From positions 1,612,139 through 1,676,138 of the forward strand of contig NZ_JAASRM010000001.1 of NCBI RefSeq assembly GCF_011761565.1: a stretch of DNA of 64,000 nucleotides. Reading direction: 5' to 3'. The first letter of the stretch is position 1. Each line of letters starts with the position of its first letter. Below are positions 1-9,836 of this stretch, piece after piece. This DNA comes from Rhizomicrobium palustre. Its GTDB lineage: Bacteria; Pseudomonadota; Alphaproteobacteria; Micropepsales; Micropepsaceae. A model generated the notes under the pieces. It saw nothing but the letters and a program-made list of their open reading frames with translations. It was not told the origin of the DNA and ran no database searches. The position numbers and the translations under genes were made by a program.

Positions 1-412
1 TGTGGGTGGTGGCGACGATCACGACATAGATGAAAAGGCCGATCAGGATCGAAGGCGCCGAGAGGAGGATGTCGTTGATGAAGCGCACCGTGTCGGCGAG
101 TTTGGAATAGCGGCCATATTCGGCAAGATAAGTGCCCGCCAGAATGCCGATCGGCGTGCCGGCCGCGACGGCCAGAAGGCTCATCACCACCGAGCCGAAA
201 ATCGCATTGGCAAGACCGCCATCCTGACCCGGCGGCGGTGTCATCTCGGTGAAGACCTTGAGCGAGAGCCCGGCAAAGCCCTTGTAGAACAGCGTCGAAA
301 GGATCAGCGCCAGCCAGATCAAGCCGAACACCGCCGCGAGAGTCGACAGGGTCAGGAAGAAGACGTTGCTGCGCTTGCGCCCGTTATAGATACGCTTGTT
401 GATCGCAATCAT
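1..412 (-). CDS. pstA: Phosphate ABC transporter permease PstA (partial, N-terminal part)
   Basis: Second inner-membrane permease of the high-affinity PstSCAB phosphate importer. About 137 codons are visible; the gene runs off the left edge. The protein begins [16 protein letters not shown], followed by a hydrophobic segment (about residues 17-38). The later stretch with [15 protein letters not shown] is the typical binding-protein-dependent transport loop of PstA. The start codon overlaps the pstC stop as ATGA, so the two are translationally coupled. pstB and phoU would be expected beyond the window. Family recognised from the protein sequence; confident despite truncation. Confidence 0.9.
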   Translation of the reverse strand, partial: MIAINKRIYNGRKRSNVFFLTLSTLAAVFGLIWLALILSTLFYKGFAGLSLKVFTEMTPPPGQDGGLANAIFGSVVMSLLAVAAGTPIGILAGTYLAEYGRYSKLADTVRFINDILLSAPSILIGLFIYVVIVATTH

Positions 413-1404
413 CCCGAAATACCCCCGGCGCGCTTGTGCAGGATGCGCAGCATGATCTGCGCGCTGGCCAGAACCACAAAGCTGATGAAGAAGAGGATCA
501 GACCGGCTTCCACCAGCGAGGATTTGTAAACATCACCCACCGCTTCGGTGAACTCATTGGCCACCGTGGCCGAAATCGTGGTGCCTGGTGCGAAGATCGA
601 GCTGTGGATGCGGTGCGAATTGCCGATCACGAAGGTGACGGCCATGGTCTCACCCAGAGCGCGTCCCAAGGCCAGCATCGCGCCACCGACAACACCGGCA
701 CGGCTGAAGGGTAGCACGACATGCCAGACCACTTCCCAGGTGGTGCAGCCCATCGCATAGGCCGACTCTTTGAGGTGGCCCGGCACGGTTTCGAAAACGT
801 CGCGCGTCACCGCCGAGATGAAAGGGATGATCATGATCGAGAGGATGAAAGAGGCGGTGAAGATGCCGATGCCGTAGGGCGGGCCCGCGAAGATGTCCTG
901 CAGGATCGGAATATCGACCACCGCATCGACGATCCAGGGCTGGACATGCTCCTGAAAGAAGGGCGCGAAGGTGAATAGACCCCAGATGCCGTAGACGATG
1001 GAGGGAATGCCGGCGAGAAGCTCGATGGCAATACCGATTGGGCGGCGCAGCGGCAGAGGGCAAATTTCGGTGAGGAAGATGGCGATACCGATGCCGACCG
1101 GAACTGCCAGACCCATCGCGAGGAAGGAGGAAATCAGCGTGCCGTAGATCGAGGCCAGCGCGCCGAACTCTTCGCTCACCGGGTTCCATTTCTCGGAGGT
1201 GACGAAGCTCCAGCCGAAAGCCTTGATCGCAGGCCAAGCGCCATCAGCCAGCGCTGCCATCATGCCAAGGAAAATCAGCACCACCAGGGCCGCAGCCGAG
1301 AAGGACAAAATCCGAAAGCGGACATCGCCCGCGCCGCTGCGTTTAACGGCAGCTACCTTTTCTTGAGAGACGCTCATGGTTGTGTTCAATGCGATCTCGG
1401 CCAT
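409..1404 (-). CDS. pstC: Phosphate ABC transporter permease PstC
   Basis: Inner-membrane permease pairing with PstA to carry phosphate delivered by PstS. At 331 residues it matches the family. There are about six membrane segments, the first near residues 28-50. The permease loop contains [16 protein letters not shown], and [18 protein letters not shown] lies in the cytoplasmic coupling region. I chose the ATG at 1404 (MAEIALNT), which has GGAAG-type pairing upstream. A second ATG at 1377 (MSVSQEK) has no ribosome site, and the reading frame stays open further upstream without support. No pstS gene precedes it, which is unusual for a pst operon head. A Pho-box-like element lies about 180-210 bp upstream. 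Confidence 0.93.
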   Translation of the reverse strand: MAEIALNTTMSVSQEKVAAVKRSGAGDVRFRILSFSAAALVVLIFLGMMAALADGAWPAIKAFGWSFVTSEKWNPVSEEFGALASIYGTLISSFLAMGLAVPVGIGIAIFLTEICPLPLRRPIGIAIELLAGIPSIVYGIWGLFTFAPFFQEHVQPWIVDAVVDIPILQDIFAGPPYGIGIFTASFILSIMIIPFISAVTRDVFETVPGHLKESAYAMGCTTWEVVWHVVLPFSRAGVVGGAMLALGRALGETMAVTFVIGNSHRIHSSIFAPGTTISATVANEFTEAVGDVYKSSLVEAGLILFFISFVVLASAQIMLRILHKRAGGISG

Positions 1405-1748
1405 TTCACGCCTGCTTCCACCTGCGTCCAATCTTCGACTGTCCGGCAGCACCTGCGGCGCACAGTTTCCCAGGACCGGATGGGACCTCTTTCTGAGGGT
1501 CCGGCCCGTTTCCCTACTCGACGGCCCTGTGAGGACCACATGACTGCCCGGAAGCCATCACGTCCGGCATTGGTGCAACCAGCATCACAGTTTTATAAAG
1601 CTTTTGTGACGGCACCCCCTCCTAGGCTCAAAATGCCTTGCAATTGCTGCATTTGAGACCCCGCCCTGCGGTGAAATTTCTTCTTTTGCGCAACACCTTA
1701 AGGCTTCCGAAACCGTATTTGCCGCTTAGTTCCCCTCAGGAGCGTTGC
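1405..1748. other. Divergent intergenic region between pstC and the hybrid kinase
   Basis: This 344-bp gap carries the promoters of two divergent transcripts. I see no convincing small gene in it. It contains a Pho-box-like array (separate entry). Near 1483-1502 there is a small hairpin pairing GGACCTC with GAGGGTCC, which would lie in the leader of pstC. The kinase start is preceded by a good ribosome site (CAGGAG). Confidence 0.6.
1584..1612 (-). promoter_or_regulatory. Candidate Pho box (PhoB operator) upstream of pstC
   Basis: Read on the minus strand, three 7-bp blocks (CCGTCAC, GCTTTAT, CTGTGAT) are separated by two AAAA spacers, giving an 11-bp period. The outer blocks match the known PhoB half-site CTGTCAY in six of seven positions; the middle one is poor. 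The period, the A-tract spacers and the position upstream of pstC match known Pho boxes. PhoB binding is inferred, not shown. Confidence 0.6.
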
Positions 1749-3911
1749 ATGGCCCTGCGCATACTTCGGACCATTTTCGGACTAGCGGCGCTGGCTCTGC
1801 TGGTGGTGGCGCTGTGCGATGTCGCGCTGAACGGCCGCCTGCAGATGGTGACCCCCACCGAGTTCGGCGCCCTGGTGGCGATTGTCATCGCTTACGTTCT
1901 TTTTGCTGTCACAGAACTGCGCCGCCAAACCGAGCAGGCCGACCAGCAAAAAAGCCAATTCGAAGCGGTCGCTGCGCGGCTGGAAAATTCGCTGGCCCAA
2001 GCCTCGGCGATGAATGTCAGGCTGAACCAGAGCGAAATCCGCTACAAAGGTCTGGTCGATGCTCAAGGCGATGCGATTTTCCGCCGGGCTGCGGATTCCA
2101 CCCTGACTTACGGCAATGACGCATTTTTCCGCCTCTTCGGCCTCAACCCGCAAACCGCGTTAGGGAGGCCCTTCGCGCCGGAGCTGCACCCCGAGCATCG
2201 CGCCGCCGCCTTTGGCAGTTTCGCCGGGCTCGATCGCGGTCATACGCGTGTACGCTATGACCAGTATGTCCGCACCGCCTATGGCTGGCGCTGGCTCGCC
2301 TGGGAAGACTATGCCTTGCGCGACACGATGGGGCGCCTTGTCGAGGTTCAGAGCGTCGGGCGCGATATCACCGACCGCAAGGCGCTTGAAGAAGCCCTGA
2401 CCGAGGCGCGCGATAAGGCCGAAGCGGCAAGCCGCGCCAAATCAGGCTTTCTCGCCACCATGAGCCATGAGATACGCACCCCGATGAACGGCGTTCTGGG
2501 CATGGCACGGCTGCTTTTGGAAACCGATCTGCGCCCCGAACAGCGCACCTATGCCGAGGCCATCCAGCAATCGGGCGAAACCCTGCTCACCCTGATCGGC
2601 GATATCCTCGATTTCTCCAAGATCGAATCCGGTAATCTCAGCCTGGAAGAGGAAACCGCCGAAATCCGCCCCTTGATCGAAAGCGTTTGCGAGCTTTTGG
2701 GCACCAGGGCGCATGGCAAAGGCATCGAGCTTGTCTCGGCGGCGGGCGCCGATGTGCCTGTGATCGTGCGCACGGATCGCATGCGGCTGAAGCAGGTCCT
2801 GATCAATCTCGTCGGCAATGCGGTGAAGTTCACCGAAAAGGGCGGGGTATGCCTGAAGGTGGCGCTGGTGCAAGGCGAACGCAGCTTCTTGCGCTTCAGT
2901 GTCGAGGATACCGGCATTGGGGTGCCCGAACACAAGCGCCAGGAAATTTTCGAGGAATTCGTTCAGGCCGATTCCAGCCATGGGCGTAAATTCGAAGGGA
3001 CCGGGCTTGGTCTTGCCATCTCCCGCCGTCTGGTTGCCGCCATGGGCGGGGAGATCGGCCTGGACCCCAATCCGCATGGCGGCAGCATTTTCTGGTTTAC
3101 CCTTCCGGCCATGGGCGCGGCGGAGGCTCCGAGCTATGGCGATGCCTTGAAGGGCAAGCGCGTGGCGGTGCTGTCGCGCAATCCGGTCTTGCGCGAAGGG
3201 CTGATCGCCCAGATCAAAAGCGCCGGCGCCGAACCCGCGCCTCTGACGGAAAAGGGCCTTCGCAGCGCCGATGTCATGCTGGTGGATGCGGGCACCGAGA
3301 GCGAACCAGCCCCCGTTACCCCGCCGCTGCCTGCCGTGCCGGCCTTCCTGCTTTTGAGCCAAGGCGCGCGCGCTGCCGCCGCCGATGTGAAATCAGCCGG
3401 TTTCACGGGCTATCTCGTCAAGCCGGTGCGCCAGCTCACCCTTGTCACCTGGCTTGGCGATCAGGCCGAACAATCCCAGCCCGGCCTGCCGCCCAAAGCG
3501 CAAAGCGAGGCGCAAGCGAGCTGCCATATCCTTTTGGCCGAGGACAATCCGATCAATCAGCTTCTCACCACCGAGCTCTTACGCCGCCGCGGGCATAGCG
3601 TGCGCACCGTGACGAGCGGCGAGGCGGCGATACAAGCGATGGAGGATGAGCGTTTCGATCTCATCCTCACCGATATTCATATGCCGGGTATGGACGGCAT
3701 CGAGGCAACGCGCGCCATCCGAGCCTTGGAAGCACGCGATAGCCGCACGCGCACCCCGATCATTGCGCTGACCGCCGATGCGCTCGAAACCGGACGACAG
3801 GCTTGCCGGGATGCGGGTATGGATGGTTTCTTGACCAAACCCATCGAACCAGCGCAGCTTGATCAGATGTTCCAGGCCTTTTTCCCCGACCGTTTCGGCG
3901 CCGCCGCATGA
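1749..3911 (+). CDS. Membrane-bound hybrid sensor histidine kinase with two receiver-like domains
   Basis: Signalling kinase of 720 residues. Two membrane segments (about 5-25 and 37-57) are followed by a short coiled coil, then a PAS domain (about 95-210). The HisKA domain carries the phospho-accepting His240 in [15 protein letters not shown]. The ATPase domain shows the N box (NLVGNAVKF, about 353-361), DTGIGVP and [13 protein letters not shown] degenerate receiver-like domain (about 468-570) is followed by a canonical receiver (592-710) with phospho-Asp642 ([11 protein letters not shown]) and Lys697. The start at 1749 has CAGGAG upstream; the frame extends further 5' without a ribosome site. 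Its stop overlaps the ampG start by 4 bp. The stimulus is unknown. It is not a classical PhoR, because PhoR lacks receivers. Confidence 0.9.
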   Translation: MALRILRTIFGLAALALLVVALCDVALNGRLQMVTPTEFGALVAIVIAYVLFAVTELRRQTEQADQQKSQFEAVAARLENSLAQASAMNVRLNQSEIRYKGLVDAQGDAIFRRAADSTLTYGNDAFFRLFGLNPQTALGRPFAPELHPEHRAAAFGSFAGLDRGHTRVRYDQYVRTAYGWRWLAWEDYALRDTMGRLVEVQSVGRDITDRKALEEALTEARDKAEAASRAKSGFLATMSHEIRTPMNGVLGMARLLLETDLRPEQRTYAEAIQQSGETLLTLIGDILDFSKIESGNLSLEEETAEIRPLIESVCELLGTRAHGKGIELVSAAGADVPVIVRTDRMRLKQVLINLVGNAVKFTEKGGVCLKVALVQGERSFLRFSVEDTGIGVPEHKRQEIFEEFVQADSSHGRKFEGTGLGLAISRRLVAAMGGEIGLDPNPHGGSIFWFTLPAMGAAEAPSYGDALKGKRVAVLSRNPVLREGLIAQIKSAGAEPAPLTEKGLRSADVMLVDAGTESEPAPVTPPLPAVPAFLLLSQGARAAAADVKSAGFTGYLVKPVRQLTLVTWLGDQAEQSQPGLPPKAQSEAQASCHILLAEDNPINQLLTTELLRRRGHSVRTVTSGEAAIQAMEDERFDLILTDIHMPGMDGIEATRAIRALEARDSRTRTPIIALTADALETGRQACRDAGMDGFLTKPIEPAQLDQMFQAFFPDRFGAAA

Positions 3912-5227
3912 GCGAGAAGCGGCCGCTTGCCGTCTATTTCGAACGGCGCAATCTCATCATGCTGGCCTTGGGCTTCTCTTCGGGGCTGCCCTTTCTTCTG
4001 GTCGGCAATACGCTCGGCTATTGGCTGGCGGAGGAAAACACTTCGCTCGCGGCGATCGGCTTCATCTCCTGGGTCGGGCTGGCCTATTCCTTCAAATATC
4101 TCTGGGCGCCGCTGATTGATCACACCAGCGTATTTCTCTTCGCCAAACTTGGACGGCGGCGGAGCTGGATGCTCTTGGCGCAAGGGCTGGTGCTCGCCTG
4201 CCTCGCCTTAATGGGGCAAATCGGGATCAGTCACGGACTTGTGACCCTGGGTGTGCTGGCGCTGATCGTCGCCTTCTCTTCGGCGACACAAGACATTGTG
4301 ATCGATGCTTGGCGCATTGAAAGCGCCCGCGATGCCAAGGAACTTGGCGTCTTCACCTCGGCCTATACCTTTGGCTATCGCGCCGCGCTGCTCTCCACCG
4401 AAGCCATCATGCTGCCGATCGCCACGCGGGTGGGGTGGAACACGAGCTATGTTCTCTATGCCGGGTTGATGGTGCTGGGCATTACCGCCTGTCTTCTGGC
4501 CGCGGAACCGGCGCGCAAAGCCGCGCCCACGCAGAGCGGCGTCAGGCTCTTCAAGGCCGATGGCGTCTTGGATTCCATTGTCGGTCCCTTCGTCGCTTTT
4601 TTCCGCGCCCACGGCACTATGGCGATCCTGATGCTTTTGGCTATCAGCTTGTTTCAATTGCCAAATTTCATCACCGGCCCGATGATTGGGCCGCTCTACA
4701 CCAAGATTGGCCTGACCAAGGATATGGTGGGGGCGGTGCGCGGCACCTTTGGCCTTGCGGCGGTGTTTGCGGGCGTGGCGGCGGGCGGTTTTGCCTGCCT
4801 GAAGCTGGGAAAAATCCGCGCCCTGGTGGTGGGCGGCTCGGCCCTGATCCTCGGCACCATGTCTTACGCCGTTCTGCCTTACGCCCATGACCCGGTGAGC
4901 TTCGCCATCATCATGGCGGTCGACAATTTCGGTATCGCGATGGCTGGGGTGACACTCGTCACCTATATGTCGAGCCTCACCACCGTGGGCTACACCGCCA
5001 CGCAATATGCGCTCCTCAGCTCCGTCTACACGCTGATCGGAAAGTTCTTGAAAGGCTTTTCCGGCGAGATTGTCGAAAGCTTAACGGCGGCTTTCGGACT
5101 CATGAACGGCTTTGCCGCGTTTTTCATCGGCGCTGGTTTGATAGGCATTCCCTCTATTCTGCTGTTCCTCTGGATTGCGGCACAGCGCCGCCAGCCCCCT
5201 GAGCAACCTATTGTTGCTAACCAGTAA
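3908..5227 (+). CDS. ampG: AmpG-like muropeptide permease (MFS, PAT family)
   Basis: Predicted inner-membrane importer of anhydro-muropeptides released during peptidoglycan turnover. At 439 residues with about 12 hydrophobic segments it fits the AmpG/PAT branch. The N-terminus FSSGLPFLLVGNTLGYWL and the following SFKYLWAPLIDH are hallmark AmpG motifs. The ATG overlaps the upstream kinase stop (ATGA), so the pair is co-translated. MltA, which makes anhydro-muropeptides, is encoded about 16 kb away. The assignment to AmpG rather than another PAT-family solute carrier rests on these motifs and is fairly secure; the substrate is inferred. Confidence 0.85.
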   Translation: MSEKRPLAVYFERRNLIMLALGFSSGLPFLLVGNTLGYWLAEENTSLAAIGFISWVGLAYSFKYLWAPLIDHTSVFLFAKLGRRRSWMLLAQGLVLACLALMGQIGISHGLVTLGVLALIVAFSSATQDIVIDAWRIESARDAKELGVFTSAYTFGYRAALLSTEAIMLPIATRVGWNTSYVLYAGLMVLGITACLLAAEPARKAAPTQSGVRLFKADGVLDSIVGPFVAFFRAHGTMAILMLLAISLFQLPNFITGPMIGPLYTKIGLTKDMVGAVRGTFGLAAVFAGVAAGGFACLKLGKIRALVVGGSALILGTMSYAVLPYAHDPVSFAIIMAVDNFGIAMAGVTLVTYMSSLTTVGYTATQYALLSSVYTLIGKFLKGFSGEIVESLTAAFGLMNGFAAFFIGAGLIGIPSILLFLWIAAQRRQPPEQPIVANQ

Positions 5228-5299
5228 GGGATTGACCCCTTTGTGTTGTTGAATCGCCTGAGGTAAAACCTCATCCCGTTAGCGACGGCACAGGAAGCC

Positions 5300-6142
5300 A
5301 TGGTCAACATTCACGAGCCTGGTCCTCTCGAAGGACGCATTACCCAGTGGCCGGTTCTGGCTGCTTCGGGTGTGCTCGAAGTGCGTTTGGCCGAAACCGA
5401 TTCCGAGGTCGAGGCGGCGCAGCGTTTACGCTACCGCGTCTTCTATGAAGAGATGGCGGCCGTTCCCTCGCCCGAGATGCGCGAGGCGCGCCGTGACTTC
5501 GATCATTTTGACGAGGTCTGCGATCATCTTCTGGTGGTTGACCGCTCGGTCATCGATGATGAGGGCCAGCCCGCGGTGGTCGGCACCTATCGCTTGATGC
5601 GCGACGTCGATGCGGCCCGCGCCGGCGGCTTCTATACCGAATCCGAATACGACATTTCGGGCATGCTGAAAGGCGTGGCCGAGGGCACCAAACTCTTGGA
5701 GCTCGGCCGTTCCTGCGTGCTGAAAGAATATCGCGCGCGCCCTGGTGCGATGCAGCTCTTGTGGCGCGGGCTGATGGTCTACAACACCCGCTTCGCCATC
5801 GATCTGATGTTCGGCTGCGCCTCTTTCGCGGGCACTGACCCCAAGACCTTGGCGCTGCCGCTGTCCTATCTCTATCACTTCCATCTCGCCCCGCAGGAGA
5901 TGCGGGTGAAGGCGAATCCCAAGCTGCATGTCGAGATGAATCTGATGGCGAAGGACGCCATCGATCCCAAGGAAGCCCTGCGTGCCCTGCCGCCGCTGAT
6001 CAAAGGCTATATCCGCGCGGGCGCCTATATCGGCGATGGCGCCGTGGTCGACAAACAGTTCGGCACCACCGATGTGTTCATCTTCTTCCCGGTGTCGAAG
6101 ATGGATGACCGCTATCGCAGCCGCTTCGAGATGAAGCAGTAG
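5300..6142 (+). CDS. olsB: L-ornithine N(alpha)-acyltransferase-like GNAT protein (OlsB)
   Basis: Likely transfers a 3-hydroxyacyl group from acyl-ACP to ornithine, the first step of ornithine-lipid synthesis. The 280-residue length is close to known OlsB. The hemolysin-like GNAT signature is visible: AAQRLRYRVFYEEM near residues 38-51, DHFDEVCDHLLVVD, then KLLELGRSCVLKEYR. The start has a strong AGGAAG site. It stands alone on the plus strand, 72 bp after ampG, and a repeat element follows it. The second enzyme, OlsA, is not in the window. A related acyl-homoserine or long-chain N-acyl amino acid synthase is less likely. Confidence 0.78.
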   Translation: MVNIHEPGPLEGRITQWPVLAASGVLEVRLAETDSEVEAAQRLRYRVFYEEMAAVPSPEMREARRDFDHFDEVCDHLLVVDRSVIDDEGQPAVVGTYRLMRDVDAARAGGFYTESEYDISGMLKGVAEGTKLLELGRSCVLKEYRARPGAMQLLWRGLMVYNTRFAIDLMFGCASFAGTDPKTLALPLSYLYHFHLAPQEMRVKANPKLHVEMNLMAKDAIDPKEALRALPPLIKGYIRAGAYIGDGAVVDKQFGTTDVFIFFPVSKMDDRYRSRFEMKQ

Positions 6143-6155
6143 GGTTTTCAAAAAC

Positions 6156-6298
6156 TGTCATCCCGGGCGAGTTGGCGCGCGCAGCAAGCGGCGGCGAGAC
6201 CCGGGACCCACTTTATCGCCAGCACAGATATCCGAGTGGTTCCCGGATCGCGCCTGCGTGCCAGATGACGCGATCACCGAGGCGCGTCCGGGATGACA
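6156..6298. repeat. Type A intergenic inverted-repeat element, copy 1
   Basis: About 143 bp bounded by TGTCATCCCGGG and CGTCCGGGATGACA, with internal blocks resembling GACCCGGGACCCAC and TTCCCGGATCGCGCC. Copies 2 (15126-15269) and 3 (56972-57116) share the ends, length and internal blocks. This one lies between the convergent olsB and gshB. No open frame or transposase is present, so it is a MITE- or REP-like non-autonomous element. Confidence 0.75.
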
Positions 6299-6323
6299 AG
6301 TCAGGGCGAAAGCGAAGCACGCA

Positions 6324-7262
6324 CTATTTCTTCGCTTCAATCGCATCCCAGATCAGCTTCGCGCCGTCGGGGCCGCCGAAGCGTTTGATCTCTTGCAGGC
6401 CGGTGGGCGAGGTGACGTTGATCTCGGTGAGGTAATCGCCGATCACGTCGATGCCAGTGAAGATCAGCCCGCGCGCTTTCAATTCCGGCCCGATGATTTC
6501 GCAGATTTCGAGATCGCGCTTGGTGGGCTCCACCGCTTCGGGCCGTCCGCCGACATGCATGTTGGAGCGCGCTTCGCCTTGAGCCGGGACGCGATTGAGC
6601 GCGCCGGCGAATTTGCCATCGACCAGAATGATACGCTTATCGCCTTGGCGTACCGCGGGCAGATAACGCTGCACCATGATCGGCTCGCGATAGAAGGTGG
6701 TGAACATCTCCAAGAGCGAGGCGAGGTTCTCGTCATCCGGCTTCACCCGGAACACGCCCGCACCGCCATTGCCGAAGAGGGGCTTCAAAATGATGTCCTG
6801 ATGCTCGGCGCGGAAGGCTTTGATCTCCGAAGGGTCCGAGGAAATCAGCGTCGGCGGCATCACATCCTTGAAGGTGGTGACAAAGAGTTTTTCGGGCGCG
6901 TTGCGCACTTCCTTGGGATCGTTGACCACCAAAGTCTTGGGATGGATGCGTTCGAGAAGATGGGTTGCGGTGATGTAGCCCATATCGAAGGGCGGGTCCT
7001 GCCGCATCAACACGACATCCATGGTGGAAAGATCGATGCGCGCTGCATCGCCCAAGGTGAAGTGATCGCCCTTGGTGGGGCGCACCTTGAGGGGCCGCAC
7101 GGTGGCCACCACCACGCCATCACGGAAGGAAAGCTGCTTCGGCCCGTAATAGAAAAGCTCATGCCCGCGCGCCTCAGCCTCCAAGGCCAGCGCGAAGGTG
7201 GAATCCGCCGAGATATTGATGGCCTCAATAGGGTCCATCTGGATGGCGACGGTGAGCTTCAT
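6324..7262 (-). CDS. gshB: Glutathione synthetase
   Basis: Cytosolic ATP-grasp ligase that joins gamma-glutamylcysteine and glycine to make glutathione. The 312 residues match the bacterial GshB length. The N-terminal domain begins [20 protein letters not shown], and [19 protein letters not shown] is a GshB signature. The ATP-grasp core shows [14 protein letters not shown], and the C-terminus has [15 protein letters not shown]. The start has AAGGAAG upstream. It is the last gene of the rsmI-yraN-gshB run, a conserved alphaproteobacterial order. Confidence 0.95.
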   Translation of the reverse strand: MKLTVAIQMDPIEAINISADSTFALALEAEARGHELFYYGPKQLSFRDGVVVATVRPLKVRPTKGDHFTLGDAARIDLSTMDVVLMRQDPPFDMGYITATHLLERIHPKTLVVNDPKEVRNAPEKLFVTTFKDVMPPTLISSDPSEIKAFRAEHQDIILKPLFGNGGAGVFRVKPDDENLASLLEMFTTFYREPIMVQRYLPAVRQGDKRIILVDGKFAGALNRVPAQGEARSNMHVGGRPEAVEPTKRDLEICEIIGPELKARGLIFTGIDVIGDYLTEINVTSPTGLQEIKRFGGPDGAKLIWDAIEAKK

Positions 7263-7322
7263 CGGGACTTCCTTTCGGCTTCTGCCCCTTACATCGGCAT
7301 TCCCCCGGCCCGAAACAAGCCC

Positions 7323-7697
7323 CTAAACCACGTCTTCCGGGCGGAAAGCATCCCGGAAATGGCGGGGCAGATGCCCGGGAAGGAGAGAAATCACGTCAAA
7401 GCGGTAGGGCAACGGCCTGCCCGCGAGATATATCTCCGCCGCACGCACAATTCTGGCCTTCTGGCGGCCCGAGATGGCTTCCCCGAACGCGGCTTCATCG
7501 GGCCTTGCCTTGACCTCCACGAAGCAGATGACCCCGAAAAGCGATTTGGCGATGAGGTCGATCTCGCCCGCCCGCGTTTTCACCCGCCGTCCGAGAATGC
7601 GATAGCCCTTCGCGCAAAGCCAAGCCGCCGCGAGAAACTCCCCGCGCCGCCCCCGCTTTTCCGAGGCAAGCCCTCTAATCTGGCGCGCTTTCGTCAT
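7323..7697 (-). CDS. YraN family (UPF0102) nuclease-fold protein
   Basis: Small 124-residue protein of the YraN/UPF0102 family, related in fold to Holliday-junction and restriction nucleases. The catalytic-type motif is visible: GEFLAAAWLCAKGYRI, then GEIDLIAK and CFVEVKARPD (D, E and K of the PD-(D/E)xK fold). The biochemical role is not established for the family. The start at 7697 (MTKARQIRG) overlaps the end of rsmI by 23 bp, indicating one transcript; an upstream extension of the frame lies wholly inside rsmI and is rejected. Confidence 0.88.
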   Translation of the reverse strand: MTKARQIRGLASEKRGRRGEFLAAAWLCAKGYRILGRRVKTRAGEIDLIAKSLFGVICFVEVKARPDEAAFGEAISGRQKARIVRAAEIYLAGRPLPYRFDVISLLPGHLPRHFRDAFRPEDVV

Positions 7698-8607
7698 GCT
7701 TCTTTTCCAGCGCGCGATTGTACACCTCGCGGCGGGGGGCATCCAAAAGGCTGGAAATGAGGTCCACCGCGGCGCGCAGCGGCATGAAGGGCAGGGCCTG
7801 ATCGAGGGCGGCATCGATTTTCACCCAATCGGGGCCTTCCTCCAGCGGCGGGCCGACCAAAAGGGTAATCTCGCCCCTTGGCTGGTCTTCTTCGGCATAT
7901 TGGCTGGCCAATTCCTTCAAATCGGCGCGGCGCACTTCTTCGTGAAGTTTTGTGAGCTCGCGCGTGACCGCAGCGGGGCGGGGGCCCAGCACATCGGCCA
8001 TATCGGCCAAGGTTTCGGCCAAGCGCTGGGGGGCTTCGAAGAAGATCAGCGTGGCTTTCAGGCTCTTGAGGTTTGCCAGATGGCTGCGCCGCTCGGCGCT
8101 TTTGGGCGGCAGAAAGCCTGCGAAAAGGAACTTGTCGGTCGGAAGCCCCGCCAAGGTGAGGCCGGTAAGCGGCGCGGAAGGGCCGGGAATGGCGTGCACC
8201 GCCAAACCTTCGGCCAAAGCCTCGCGCACCAGCTTGAAGCCGGGGTCGGAGACCAGCGGCGTGCCCGCATCGCTGACGAGGGCAATCCTTTGGCCTTCGC
8301 GCAGCTTGGCCAGGATACGCGGACGCTCCTTGGGGGCGTTATGGTCATTATAGGCGGTGAGCGGCTTGGCAATGGCATAAATCGCCAGAAGCTTGGAGGT
8401 GACCCGCGTGTCCTCGGCGGCGATGAGGTCGGCGCCTTTCAGCACGTCCAACGCCCGCAGAGAGACATCTCGGGCATTGCCGATGGGGGTGGCAACGACG
8501 TAAAGACCGGGCGGCAACAGTGGCAGCGTTTCTGCTCCCGCAGATTGTCCCGGCGCCTCAGAATGCTTAGGCTCGCCGCGTTGAGGAGCCTTCCATGTCC
8601 TTGTCAT
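7675..8607 (-). CDS. rsmI: 16S rRNA 2'-O-methyltransferase RsmI
   Basis: SAM-dependent enzyme that methylates the 2'-O of C1402 in 16S rRNA. The tetrapyrrole-methylase-type fold begins at LYVVATPIGNARDVSLRA (about residue 35). The family motifs AAEDTRVTSKLL, ALVSDAGTPLVSDPGF and AIPGPSAPLTGL follow. The first ATG (8607) leaves a 13-bp overlap with the divergent LpoA-like gene starting at 8595 and has no clear ribosome site. The real start may therefore lie a little inside, since the conserved domain starts about 33 residues in. It overlaps yraN downstream. Confidence 0.92.
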   Translation of the reverse strand: MTRTWKAPQRGEPKHSEAPGQSAGAETLPLLPPGLYVVATPIGNARDVSLRALDVLKGADLIAAEDTRVTSKLLAIYAIAKPLTAYNDHNAPKERPRILAKLREGQRIALVSDAGTPLVSDPGFKLVREALAEGLAVHAIPGPSAPLTGLTLAGLPTDKFLFAGFLPPKSAERRSHLANLKSLKATLIFFEAPQRLAETLADMADVLGPRPAAVTRELTKLHEEVRRADLKELASQYAEEDQPRGEITLLVGPPLEEGPDWVKIDAALDQALPFMPLRAAVDLISSLLDAPRREVYNRALEKKHDESAPD

Positions 8608-9836
8608 TGCTTGTGTCCAGGTTGACCCGCGGCCCGCATCCGAGCCGCACGTTTGCCATTGCTCTTTGTCTGGCGATAGGCGCCTGCACCACCGCCCCCG
8701 TCAAGACCGAGGCGCCTCAAGCCGCCGAACCGCCGCCCGCGCCCCATCAGGTGAGCGCCGAGACCCCGAATTTCCTGCGCCTGCCCAACACCCCGGCCCA
8801 GGCCGTGCCGGTGCGGGTGGGCGTGATCCTGCCTTTCGATAATGCCAATGCGGGAACCCGCAGCCTCGCCAAGGCGCTGATGCATGCCGCCCAGATGGCG
8901 CTGTATGATTCCGGCAACCGCAATATCATCCTGATGACCGCTGAAGACACCGGCTCCTCCGATGATGCCGTGGCCTCCGCCCAGAAGCTGCTCGATCAGG
9001 GCGCCGAGGTGATTGTCGGCCCGCTTTTCGCTGGCTCGGTCAATGCCGTGGCCCCCTTGGCGCGCGATCGCGGCGTGCCGGTGCTTGCTTTCTCCACCGA
9101 CCGTTCGGTGGCCGGCAATGGCGTCTATCTTCTCTCGTTCCAGCCCCAAAGTGAGGTGCGCCGCATCGTCACTTACGCGGCGGGGCAGGGGCGCAAGAAA
9201 ATCGGCGCTCTGATCCCCCAGACGCCTTATGGCGATGTGGTGGAGCAGGAGTTCCGCAAAGTGGCGCAGGAAAGCGGCGTGAGCATCTGTGCTGTCGCCC
9301 GTTTCTCGCCCAGCGCGGGCGCGCTCACCGATCCCGCCGCGACGGTGGCCAAAGCCGATTGCGATGCCGTGCTGGTGCCGCAAGGCGGAACGCTTTTGCG
9401 TGGCATCACTCAGACGCTCGCCTACTCCAATCTCGACACCGCCAAGGTGAAGCTTTTGGGCACCGGGCTTTGGTATGACCCGACCGCGCCGAAAGAAGGC
9501 CTTCTGAACGGCGCCTGGTTCGCCGCGCCCCAGCCCTCCAACGATGATGCCTTCAACGCCAAATACCATCAGACCTTTGGCAGCGAGCCGCCGCAGCTGG
9601 CACAGCTCGCCTATGATGCGGTTTCGCTGGTGGCGCTGCTTGCCAACGGCACGCCCTATCACCGCTTCACCCAGCGCGCGATTACCGATCCCAATGGCTT
9701 TGCCGGTGTCTCCGGGATTTTCCGCTTCCGGCCCGATGGCTCAATCGAACGCGGCCTCGCGGTGCTGGCGGTGGAACCCACCGGCTTCACCCTGGTCAAC
9801 CCCGCGCCCACGACCTTTCAGGGCACGCATAGCTAA
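8595..9836 (+). CDS. LpoA/YraM-like penicillin-binding protein activator (lipoprotein)
   Basis: Predicted outer-membrane lipoprotein of 413 residues. The signal sequence ends in a lipobox, AIGAC (lipid-anchored Cys31). After a Pro-rich linker comes a periplasmic binding protein fold (from about VGVILPFDN, residue 76). This matches the C-terminal domain of LpoA, which activates PBP1A in enterobacteria. The alphaproteobacterial version lacks the N-terminal TPR domain, as here. A GAGGAG ribosome site precedes the ATG. It lies divergently beside rsmI, yraN and gshB, the neighbourhood expected for this family. The stop overlaps the convergent hemW stop by 4 bp. Confidence 0.82.
   Translation: MSLSLLVSRLTRGPHPSRTFAIALCLAIGACTTAPVKTEAPQAAEPPPAPHQVSAETPNFLRLPNTPAQAVPVRVGVILPFDNANAGTRSLAKALMHAAQMALYDSGNRNIILMTAEDTGSSDDAVASAQKLLDQGAEVIVGPLFAGSVNAVAPLARDRGVPVLAFSTDRSVAGNGVYLLSFQPQSEVRRIVTYAAGQGRKKIGALIPQTPYGDVVEQEFRKVAQESGVSICAVARFSPSAGALTDPAATVAKADCDAVLVPQGGTLLRGITQTLAYSNLDTAKVKLLGTGLWYDPTAPKEGLLNGAWFAAPQPSNDDAFNAKYHQTFGSEPPQLAQLAYDAVSLVALLANGTPYHRFTQRAITDPNGFAGVSGIFRFRPDGSIERGLAVLAVEPTGFTLVNPAPTTFQGTHS

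Noticed and set aside
6393..7760. Plus-strand open frame of about 455 codons over gshB and yraN
   Set aside because: Antisense shadow of two conserved genes; translation is compositionally biased and unrecognisable.
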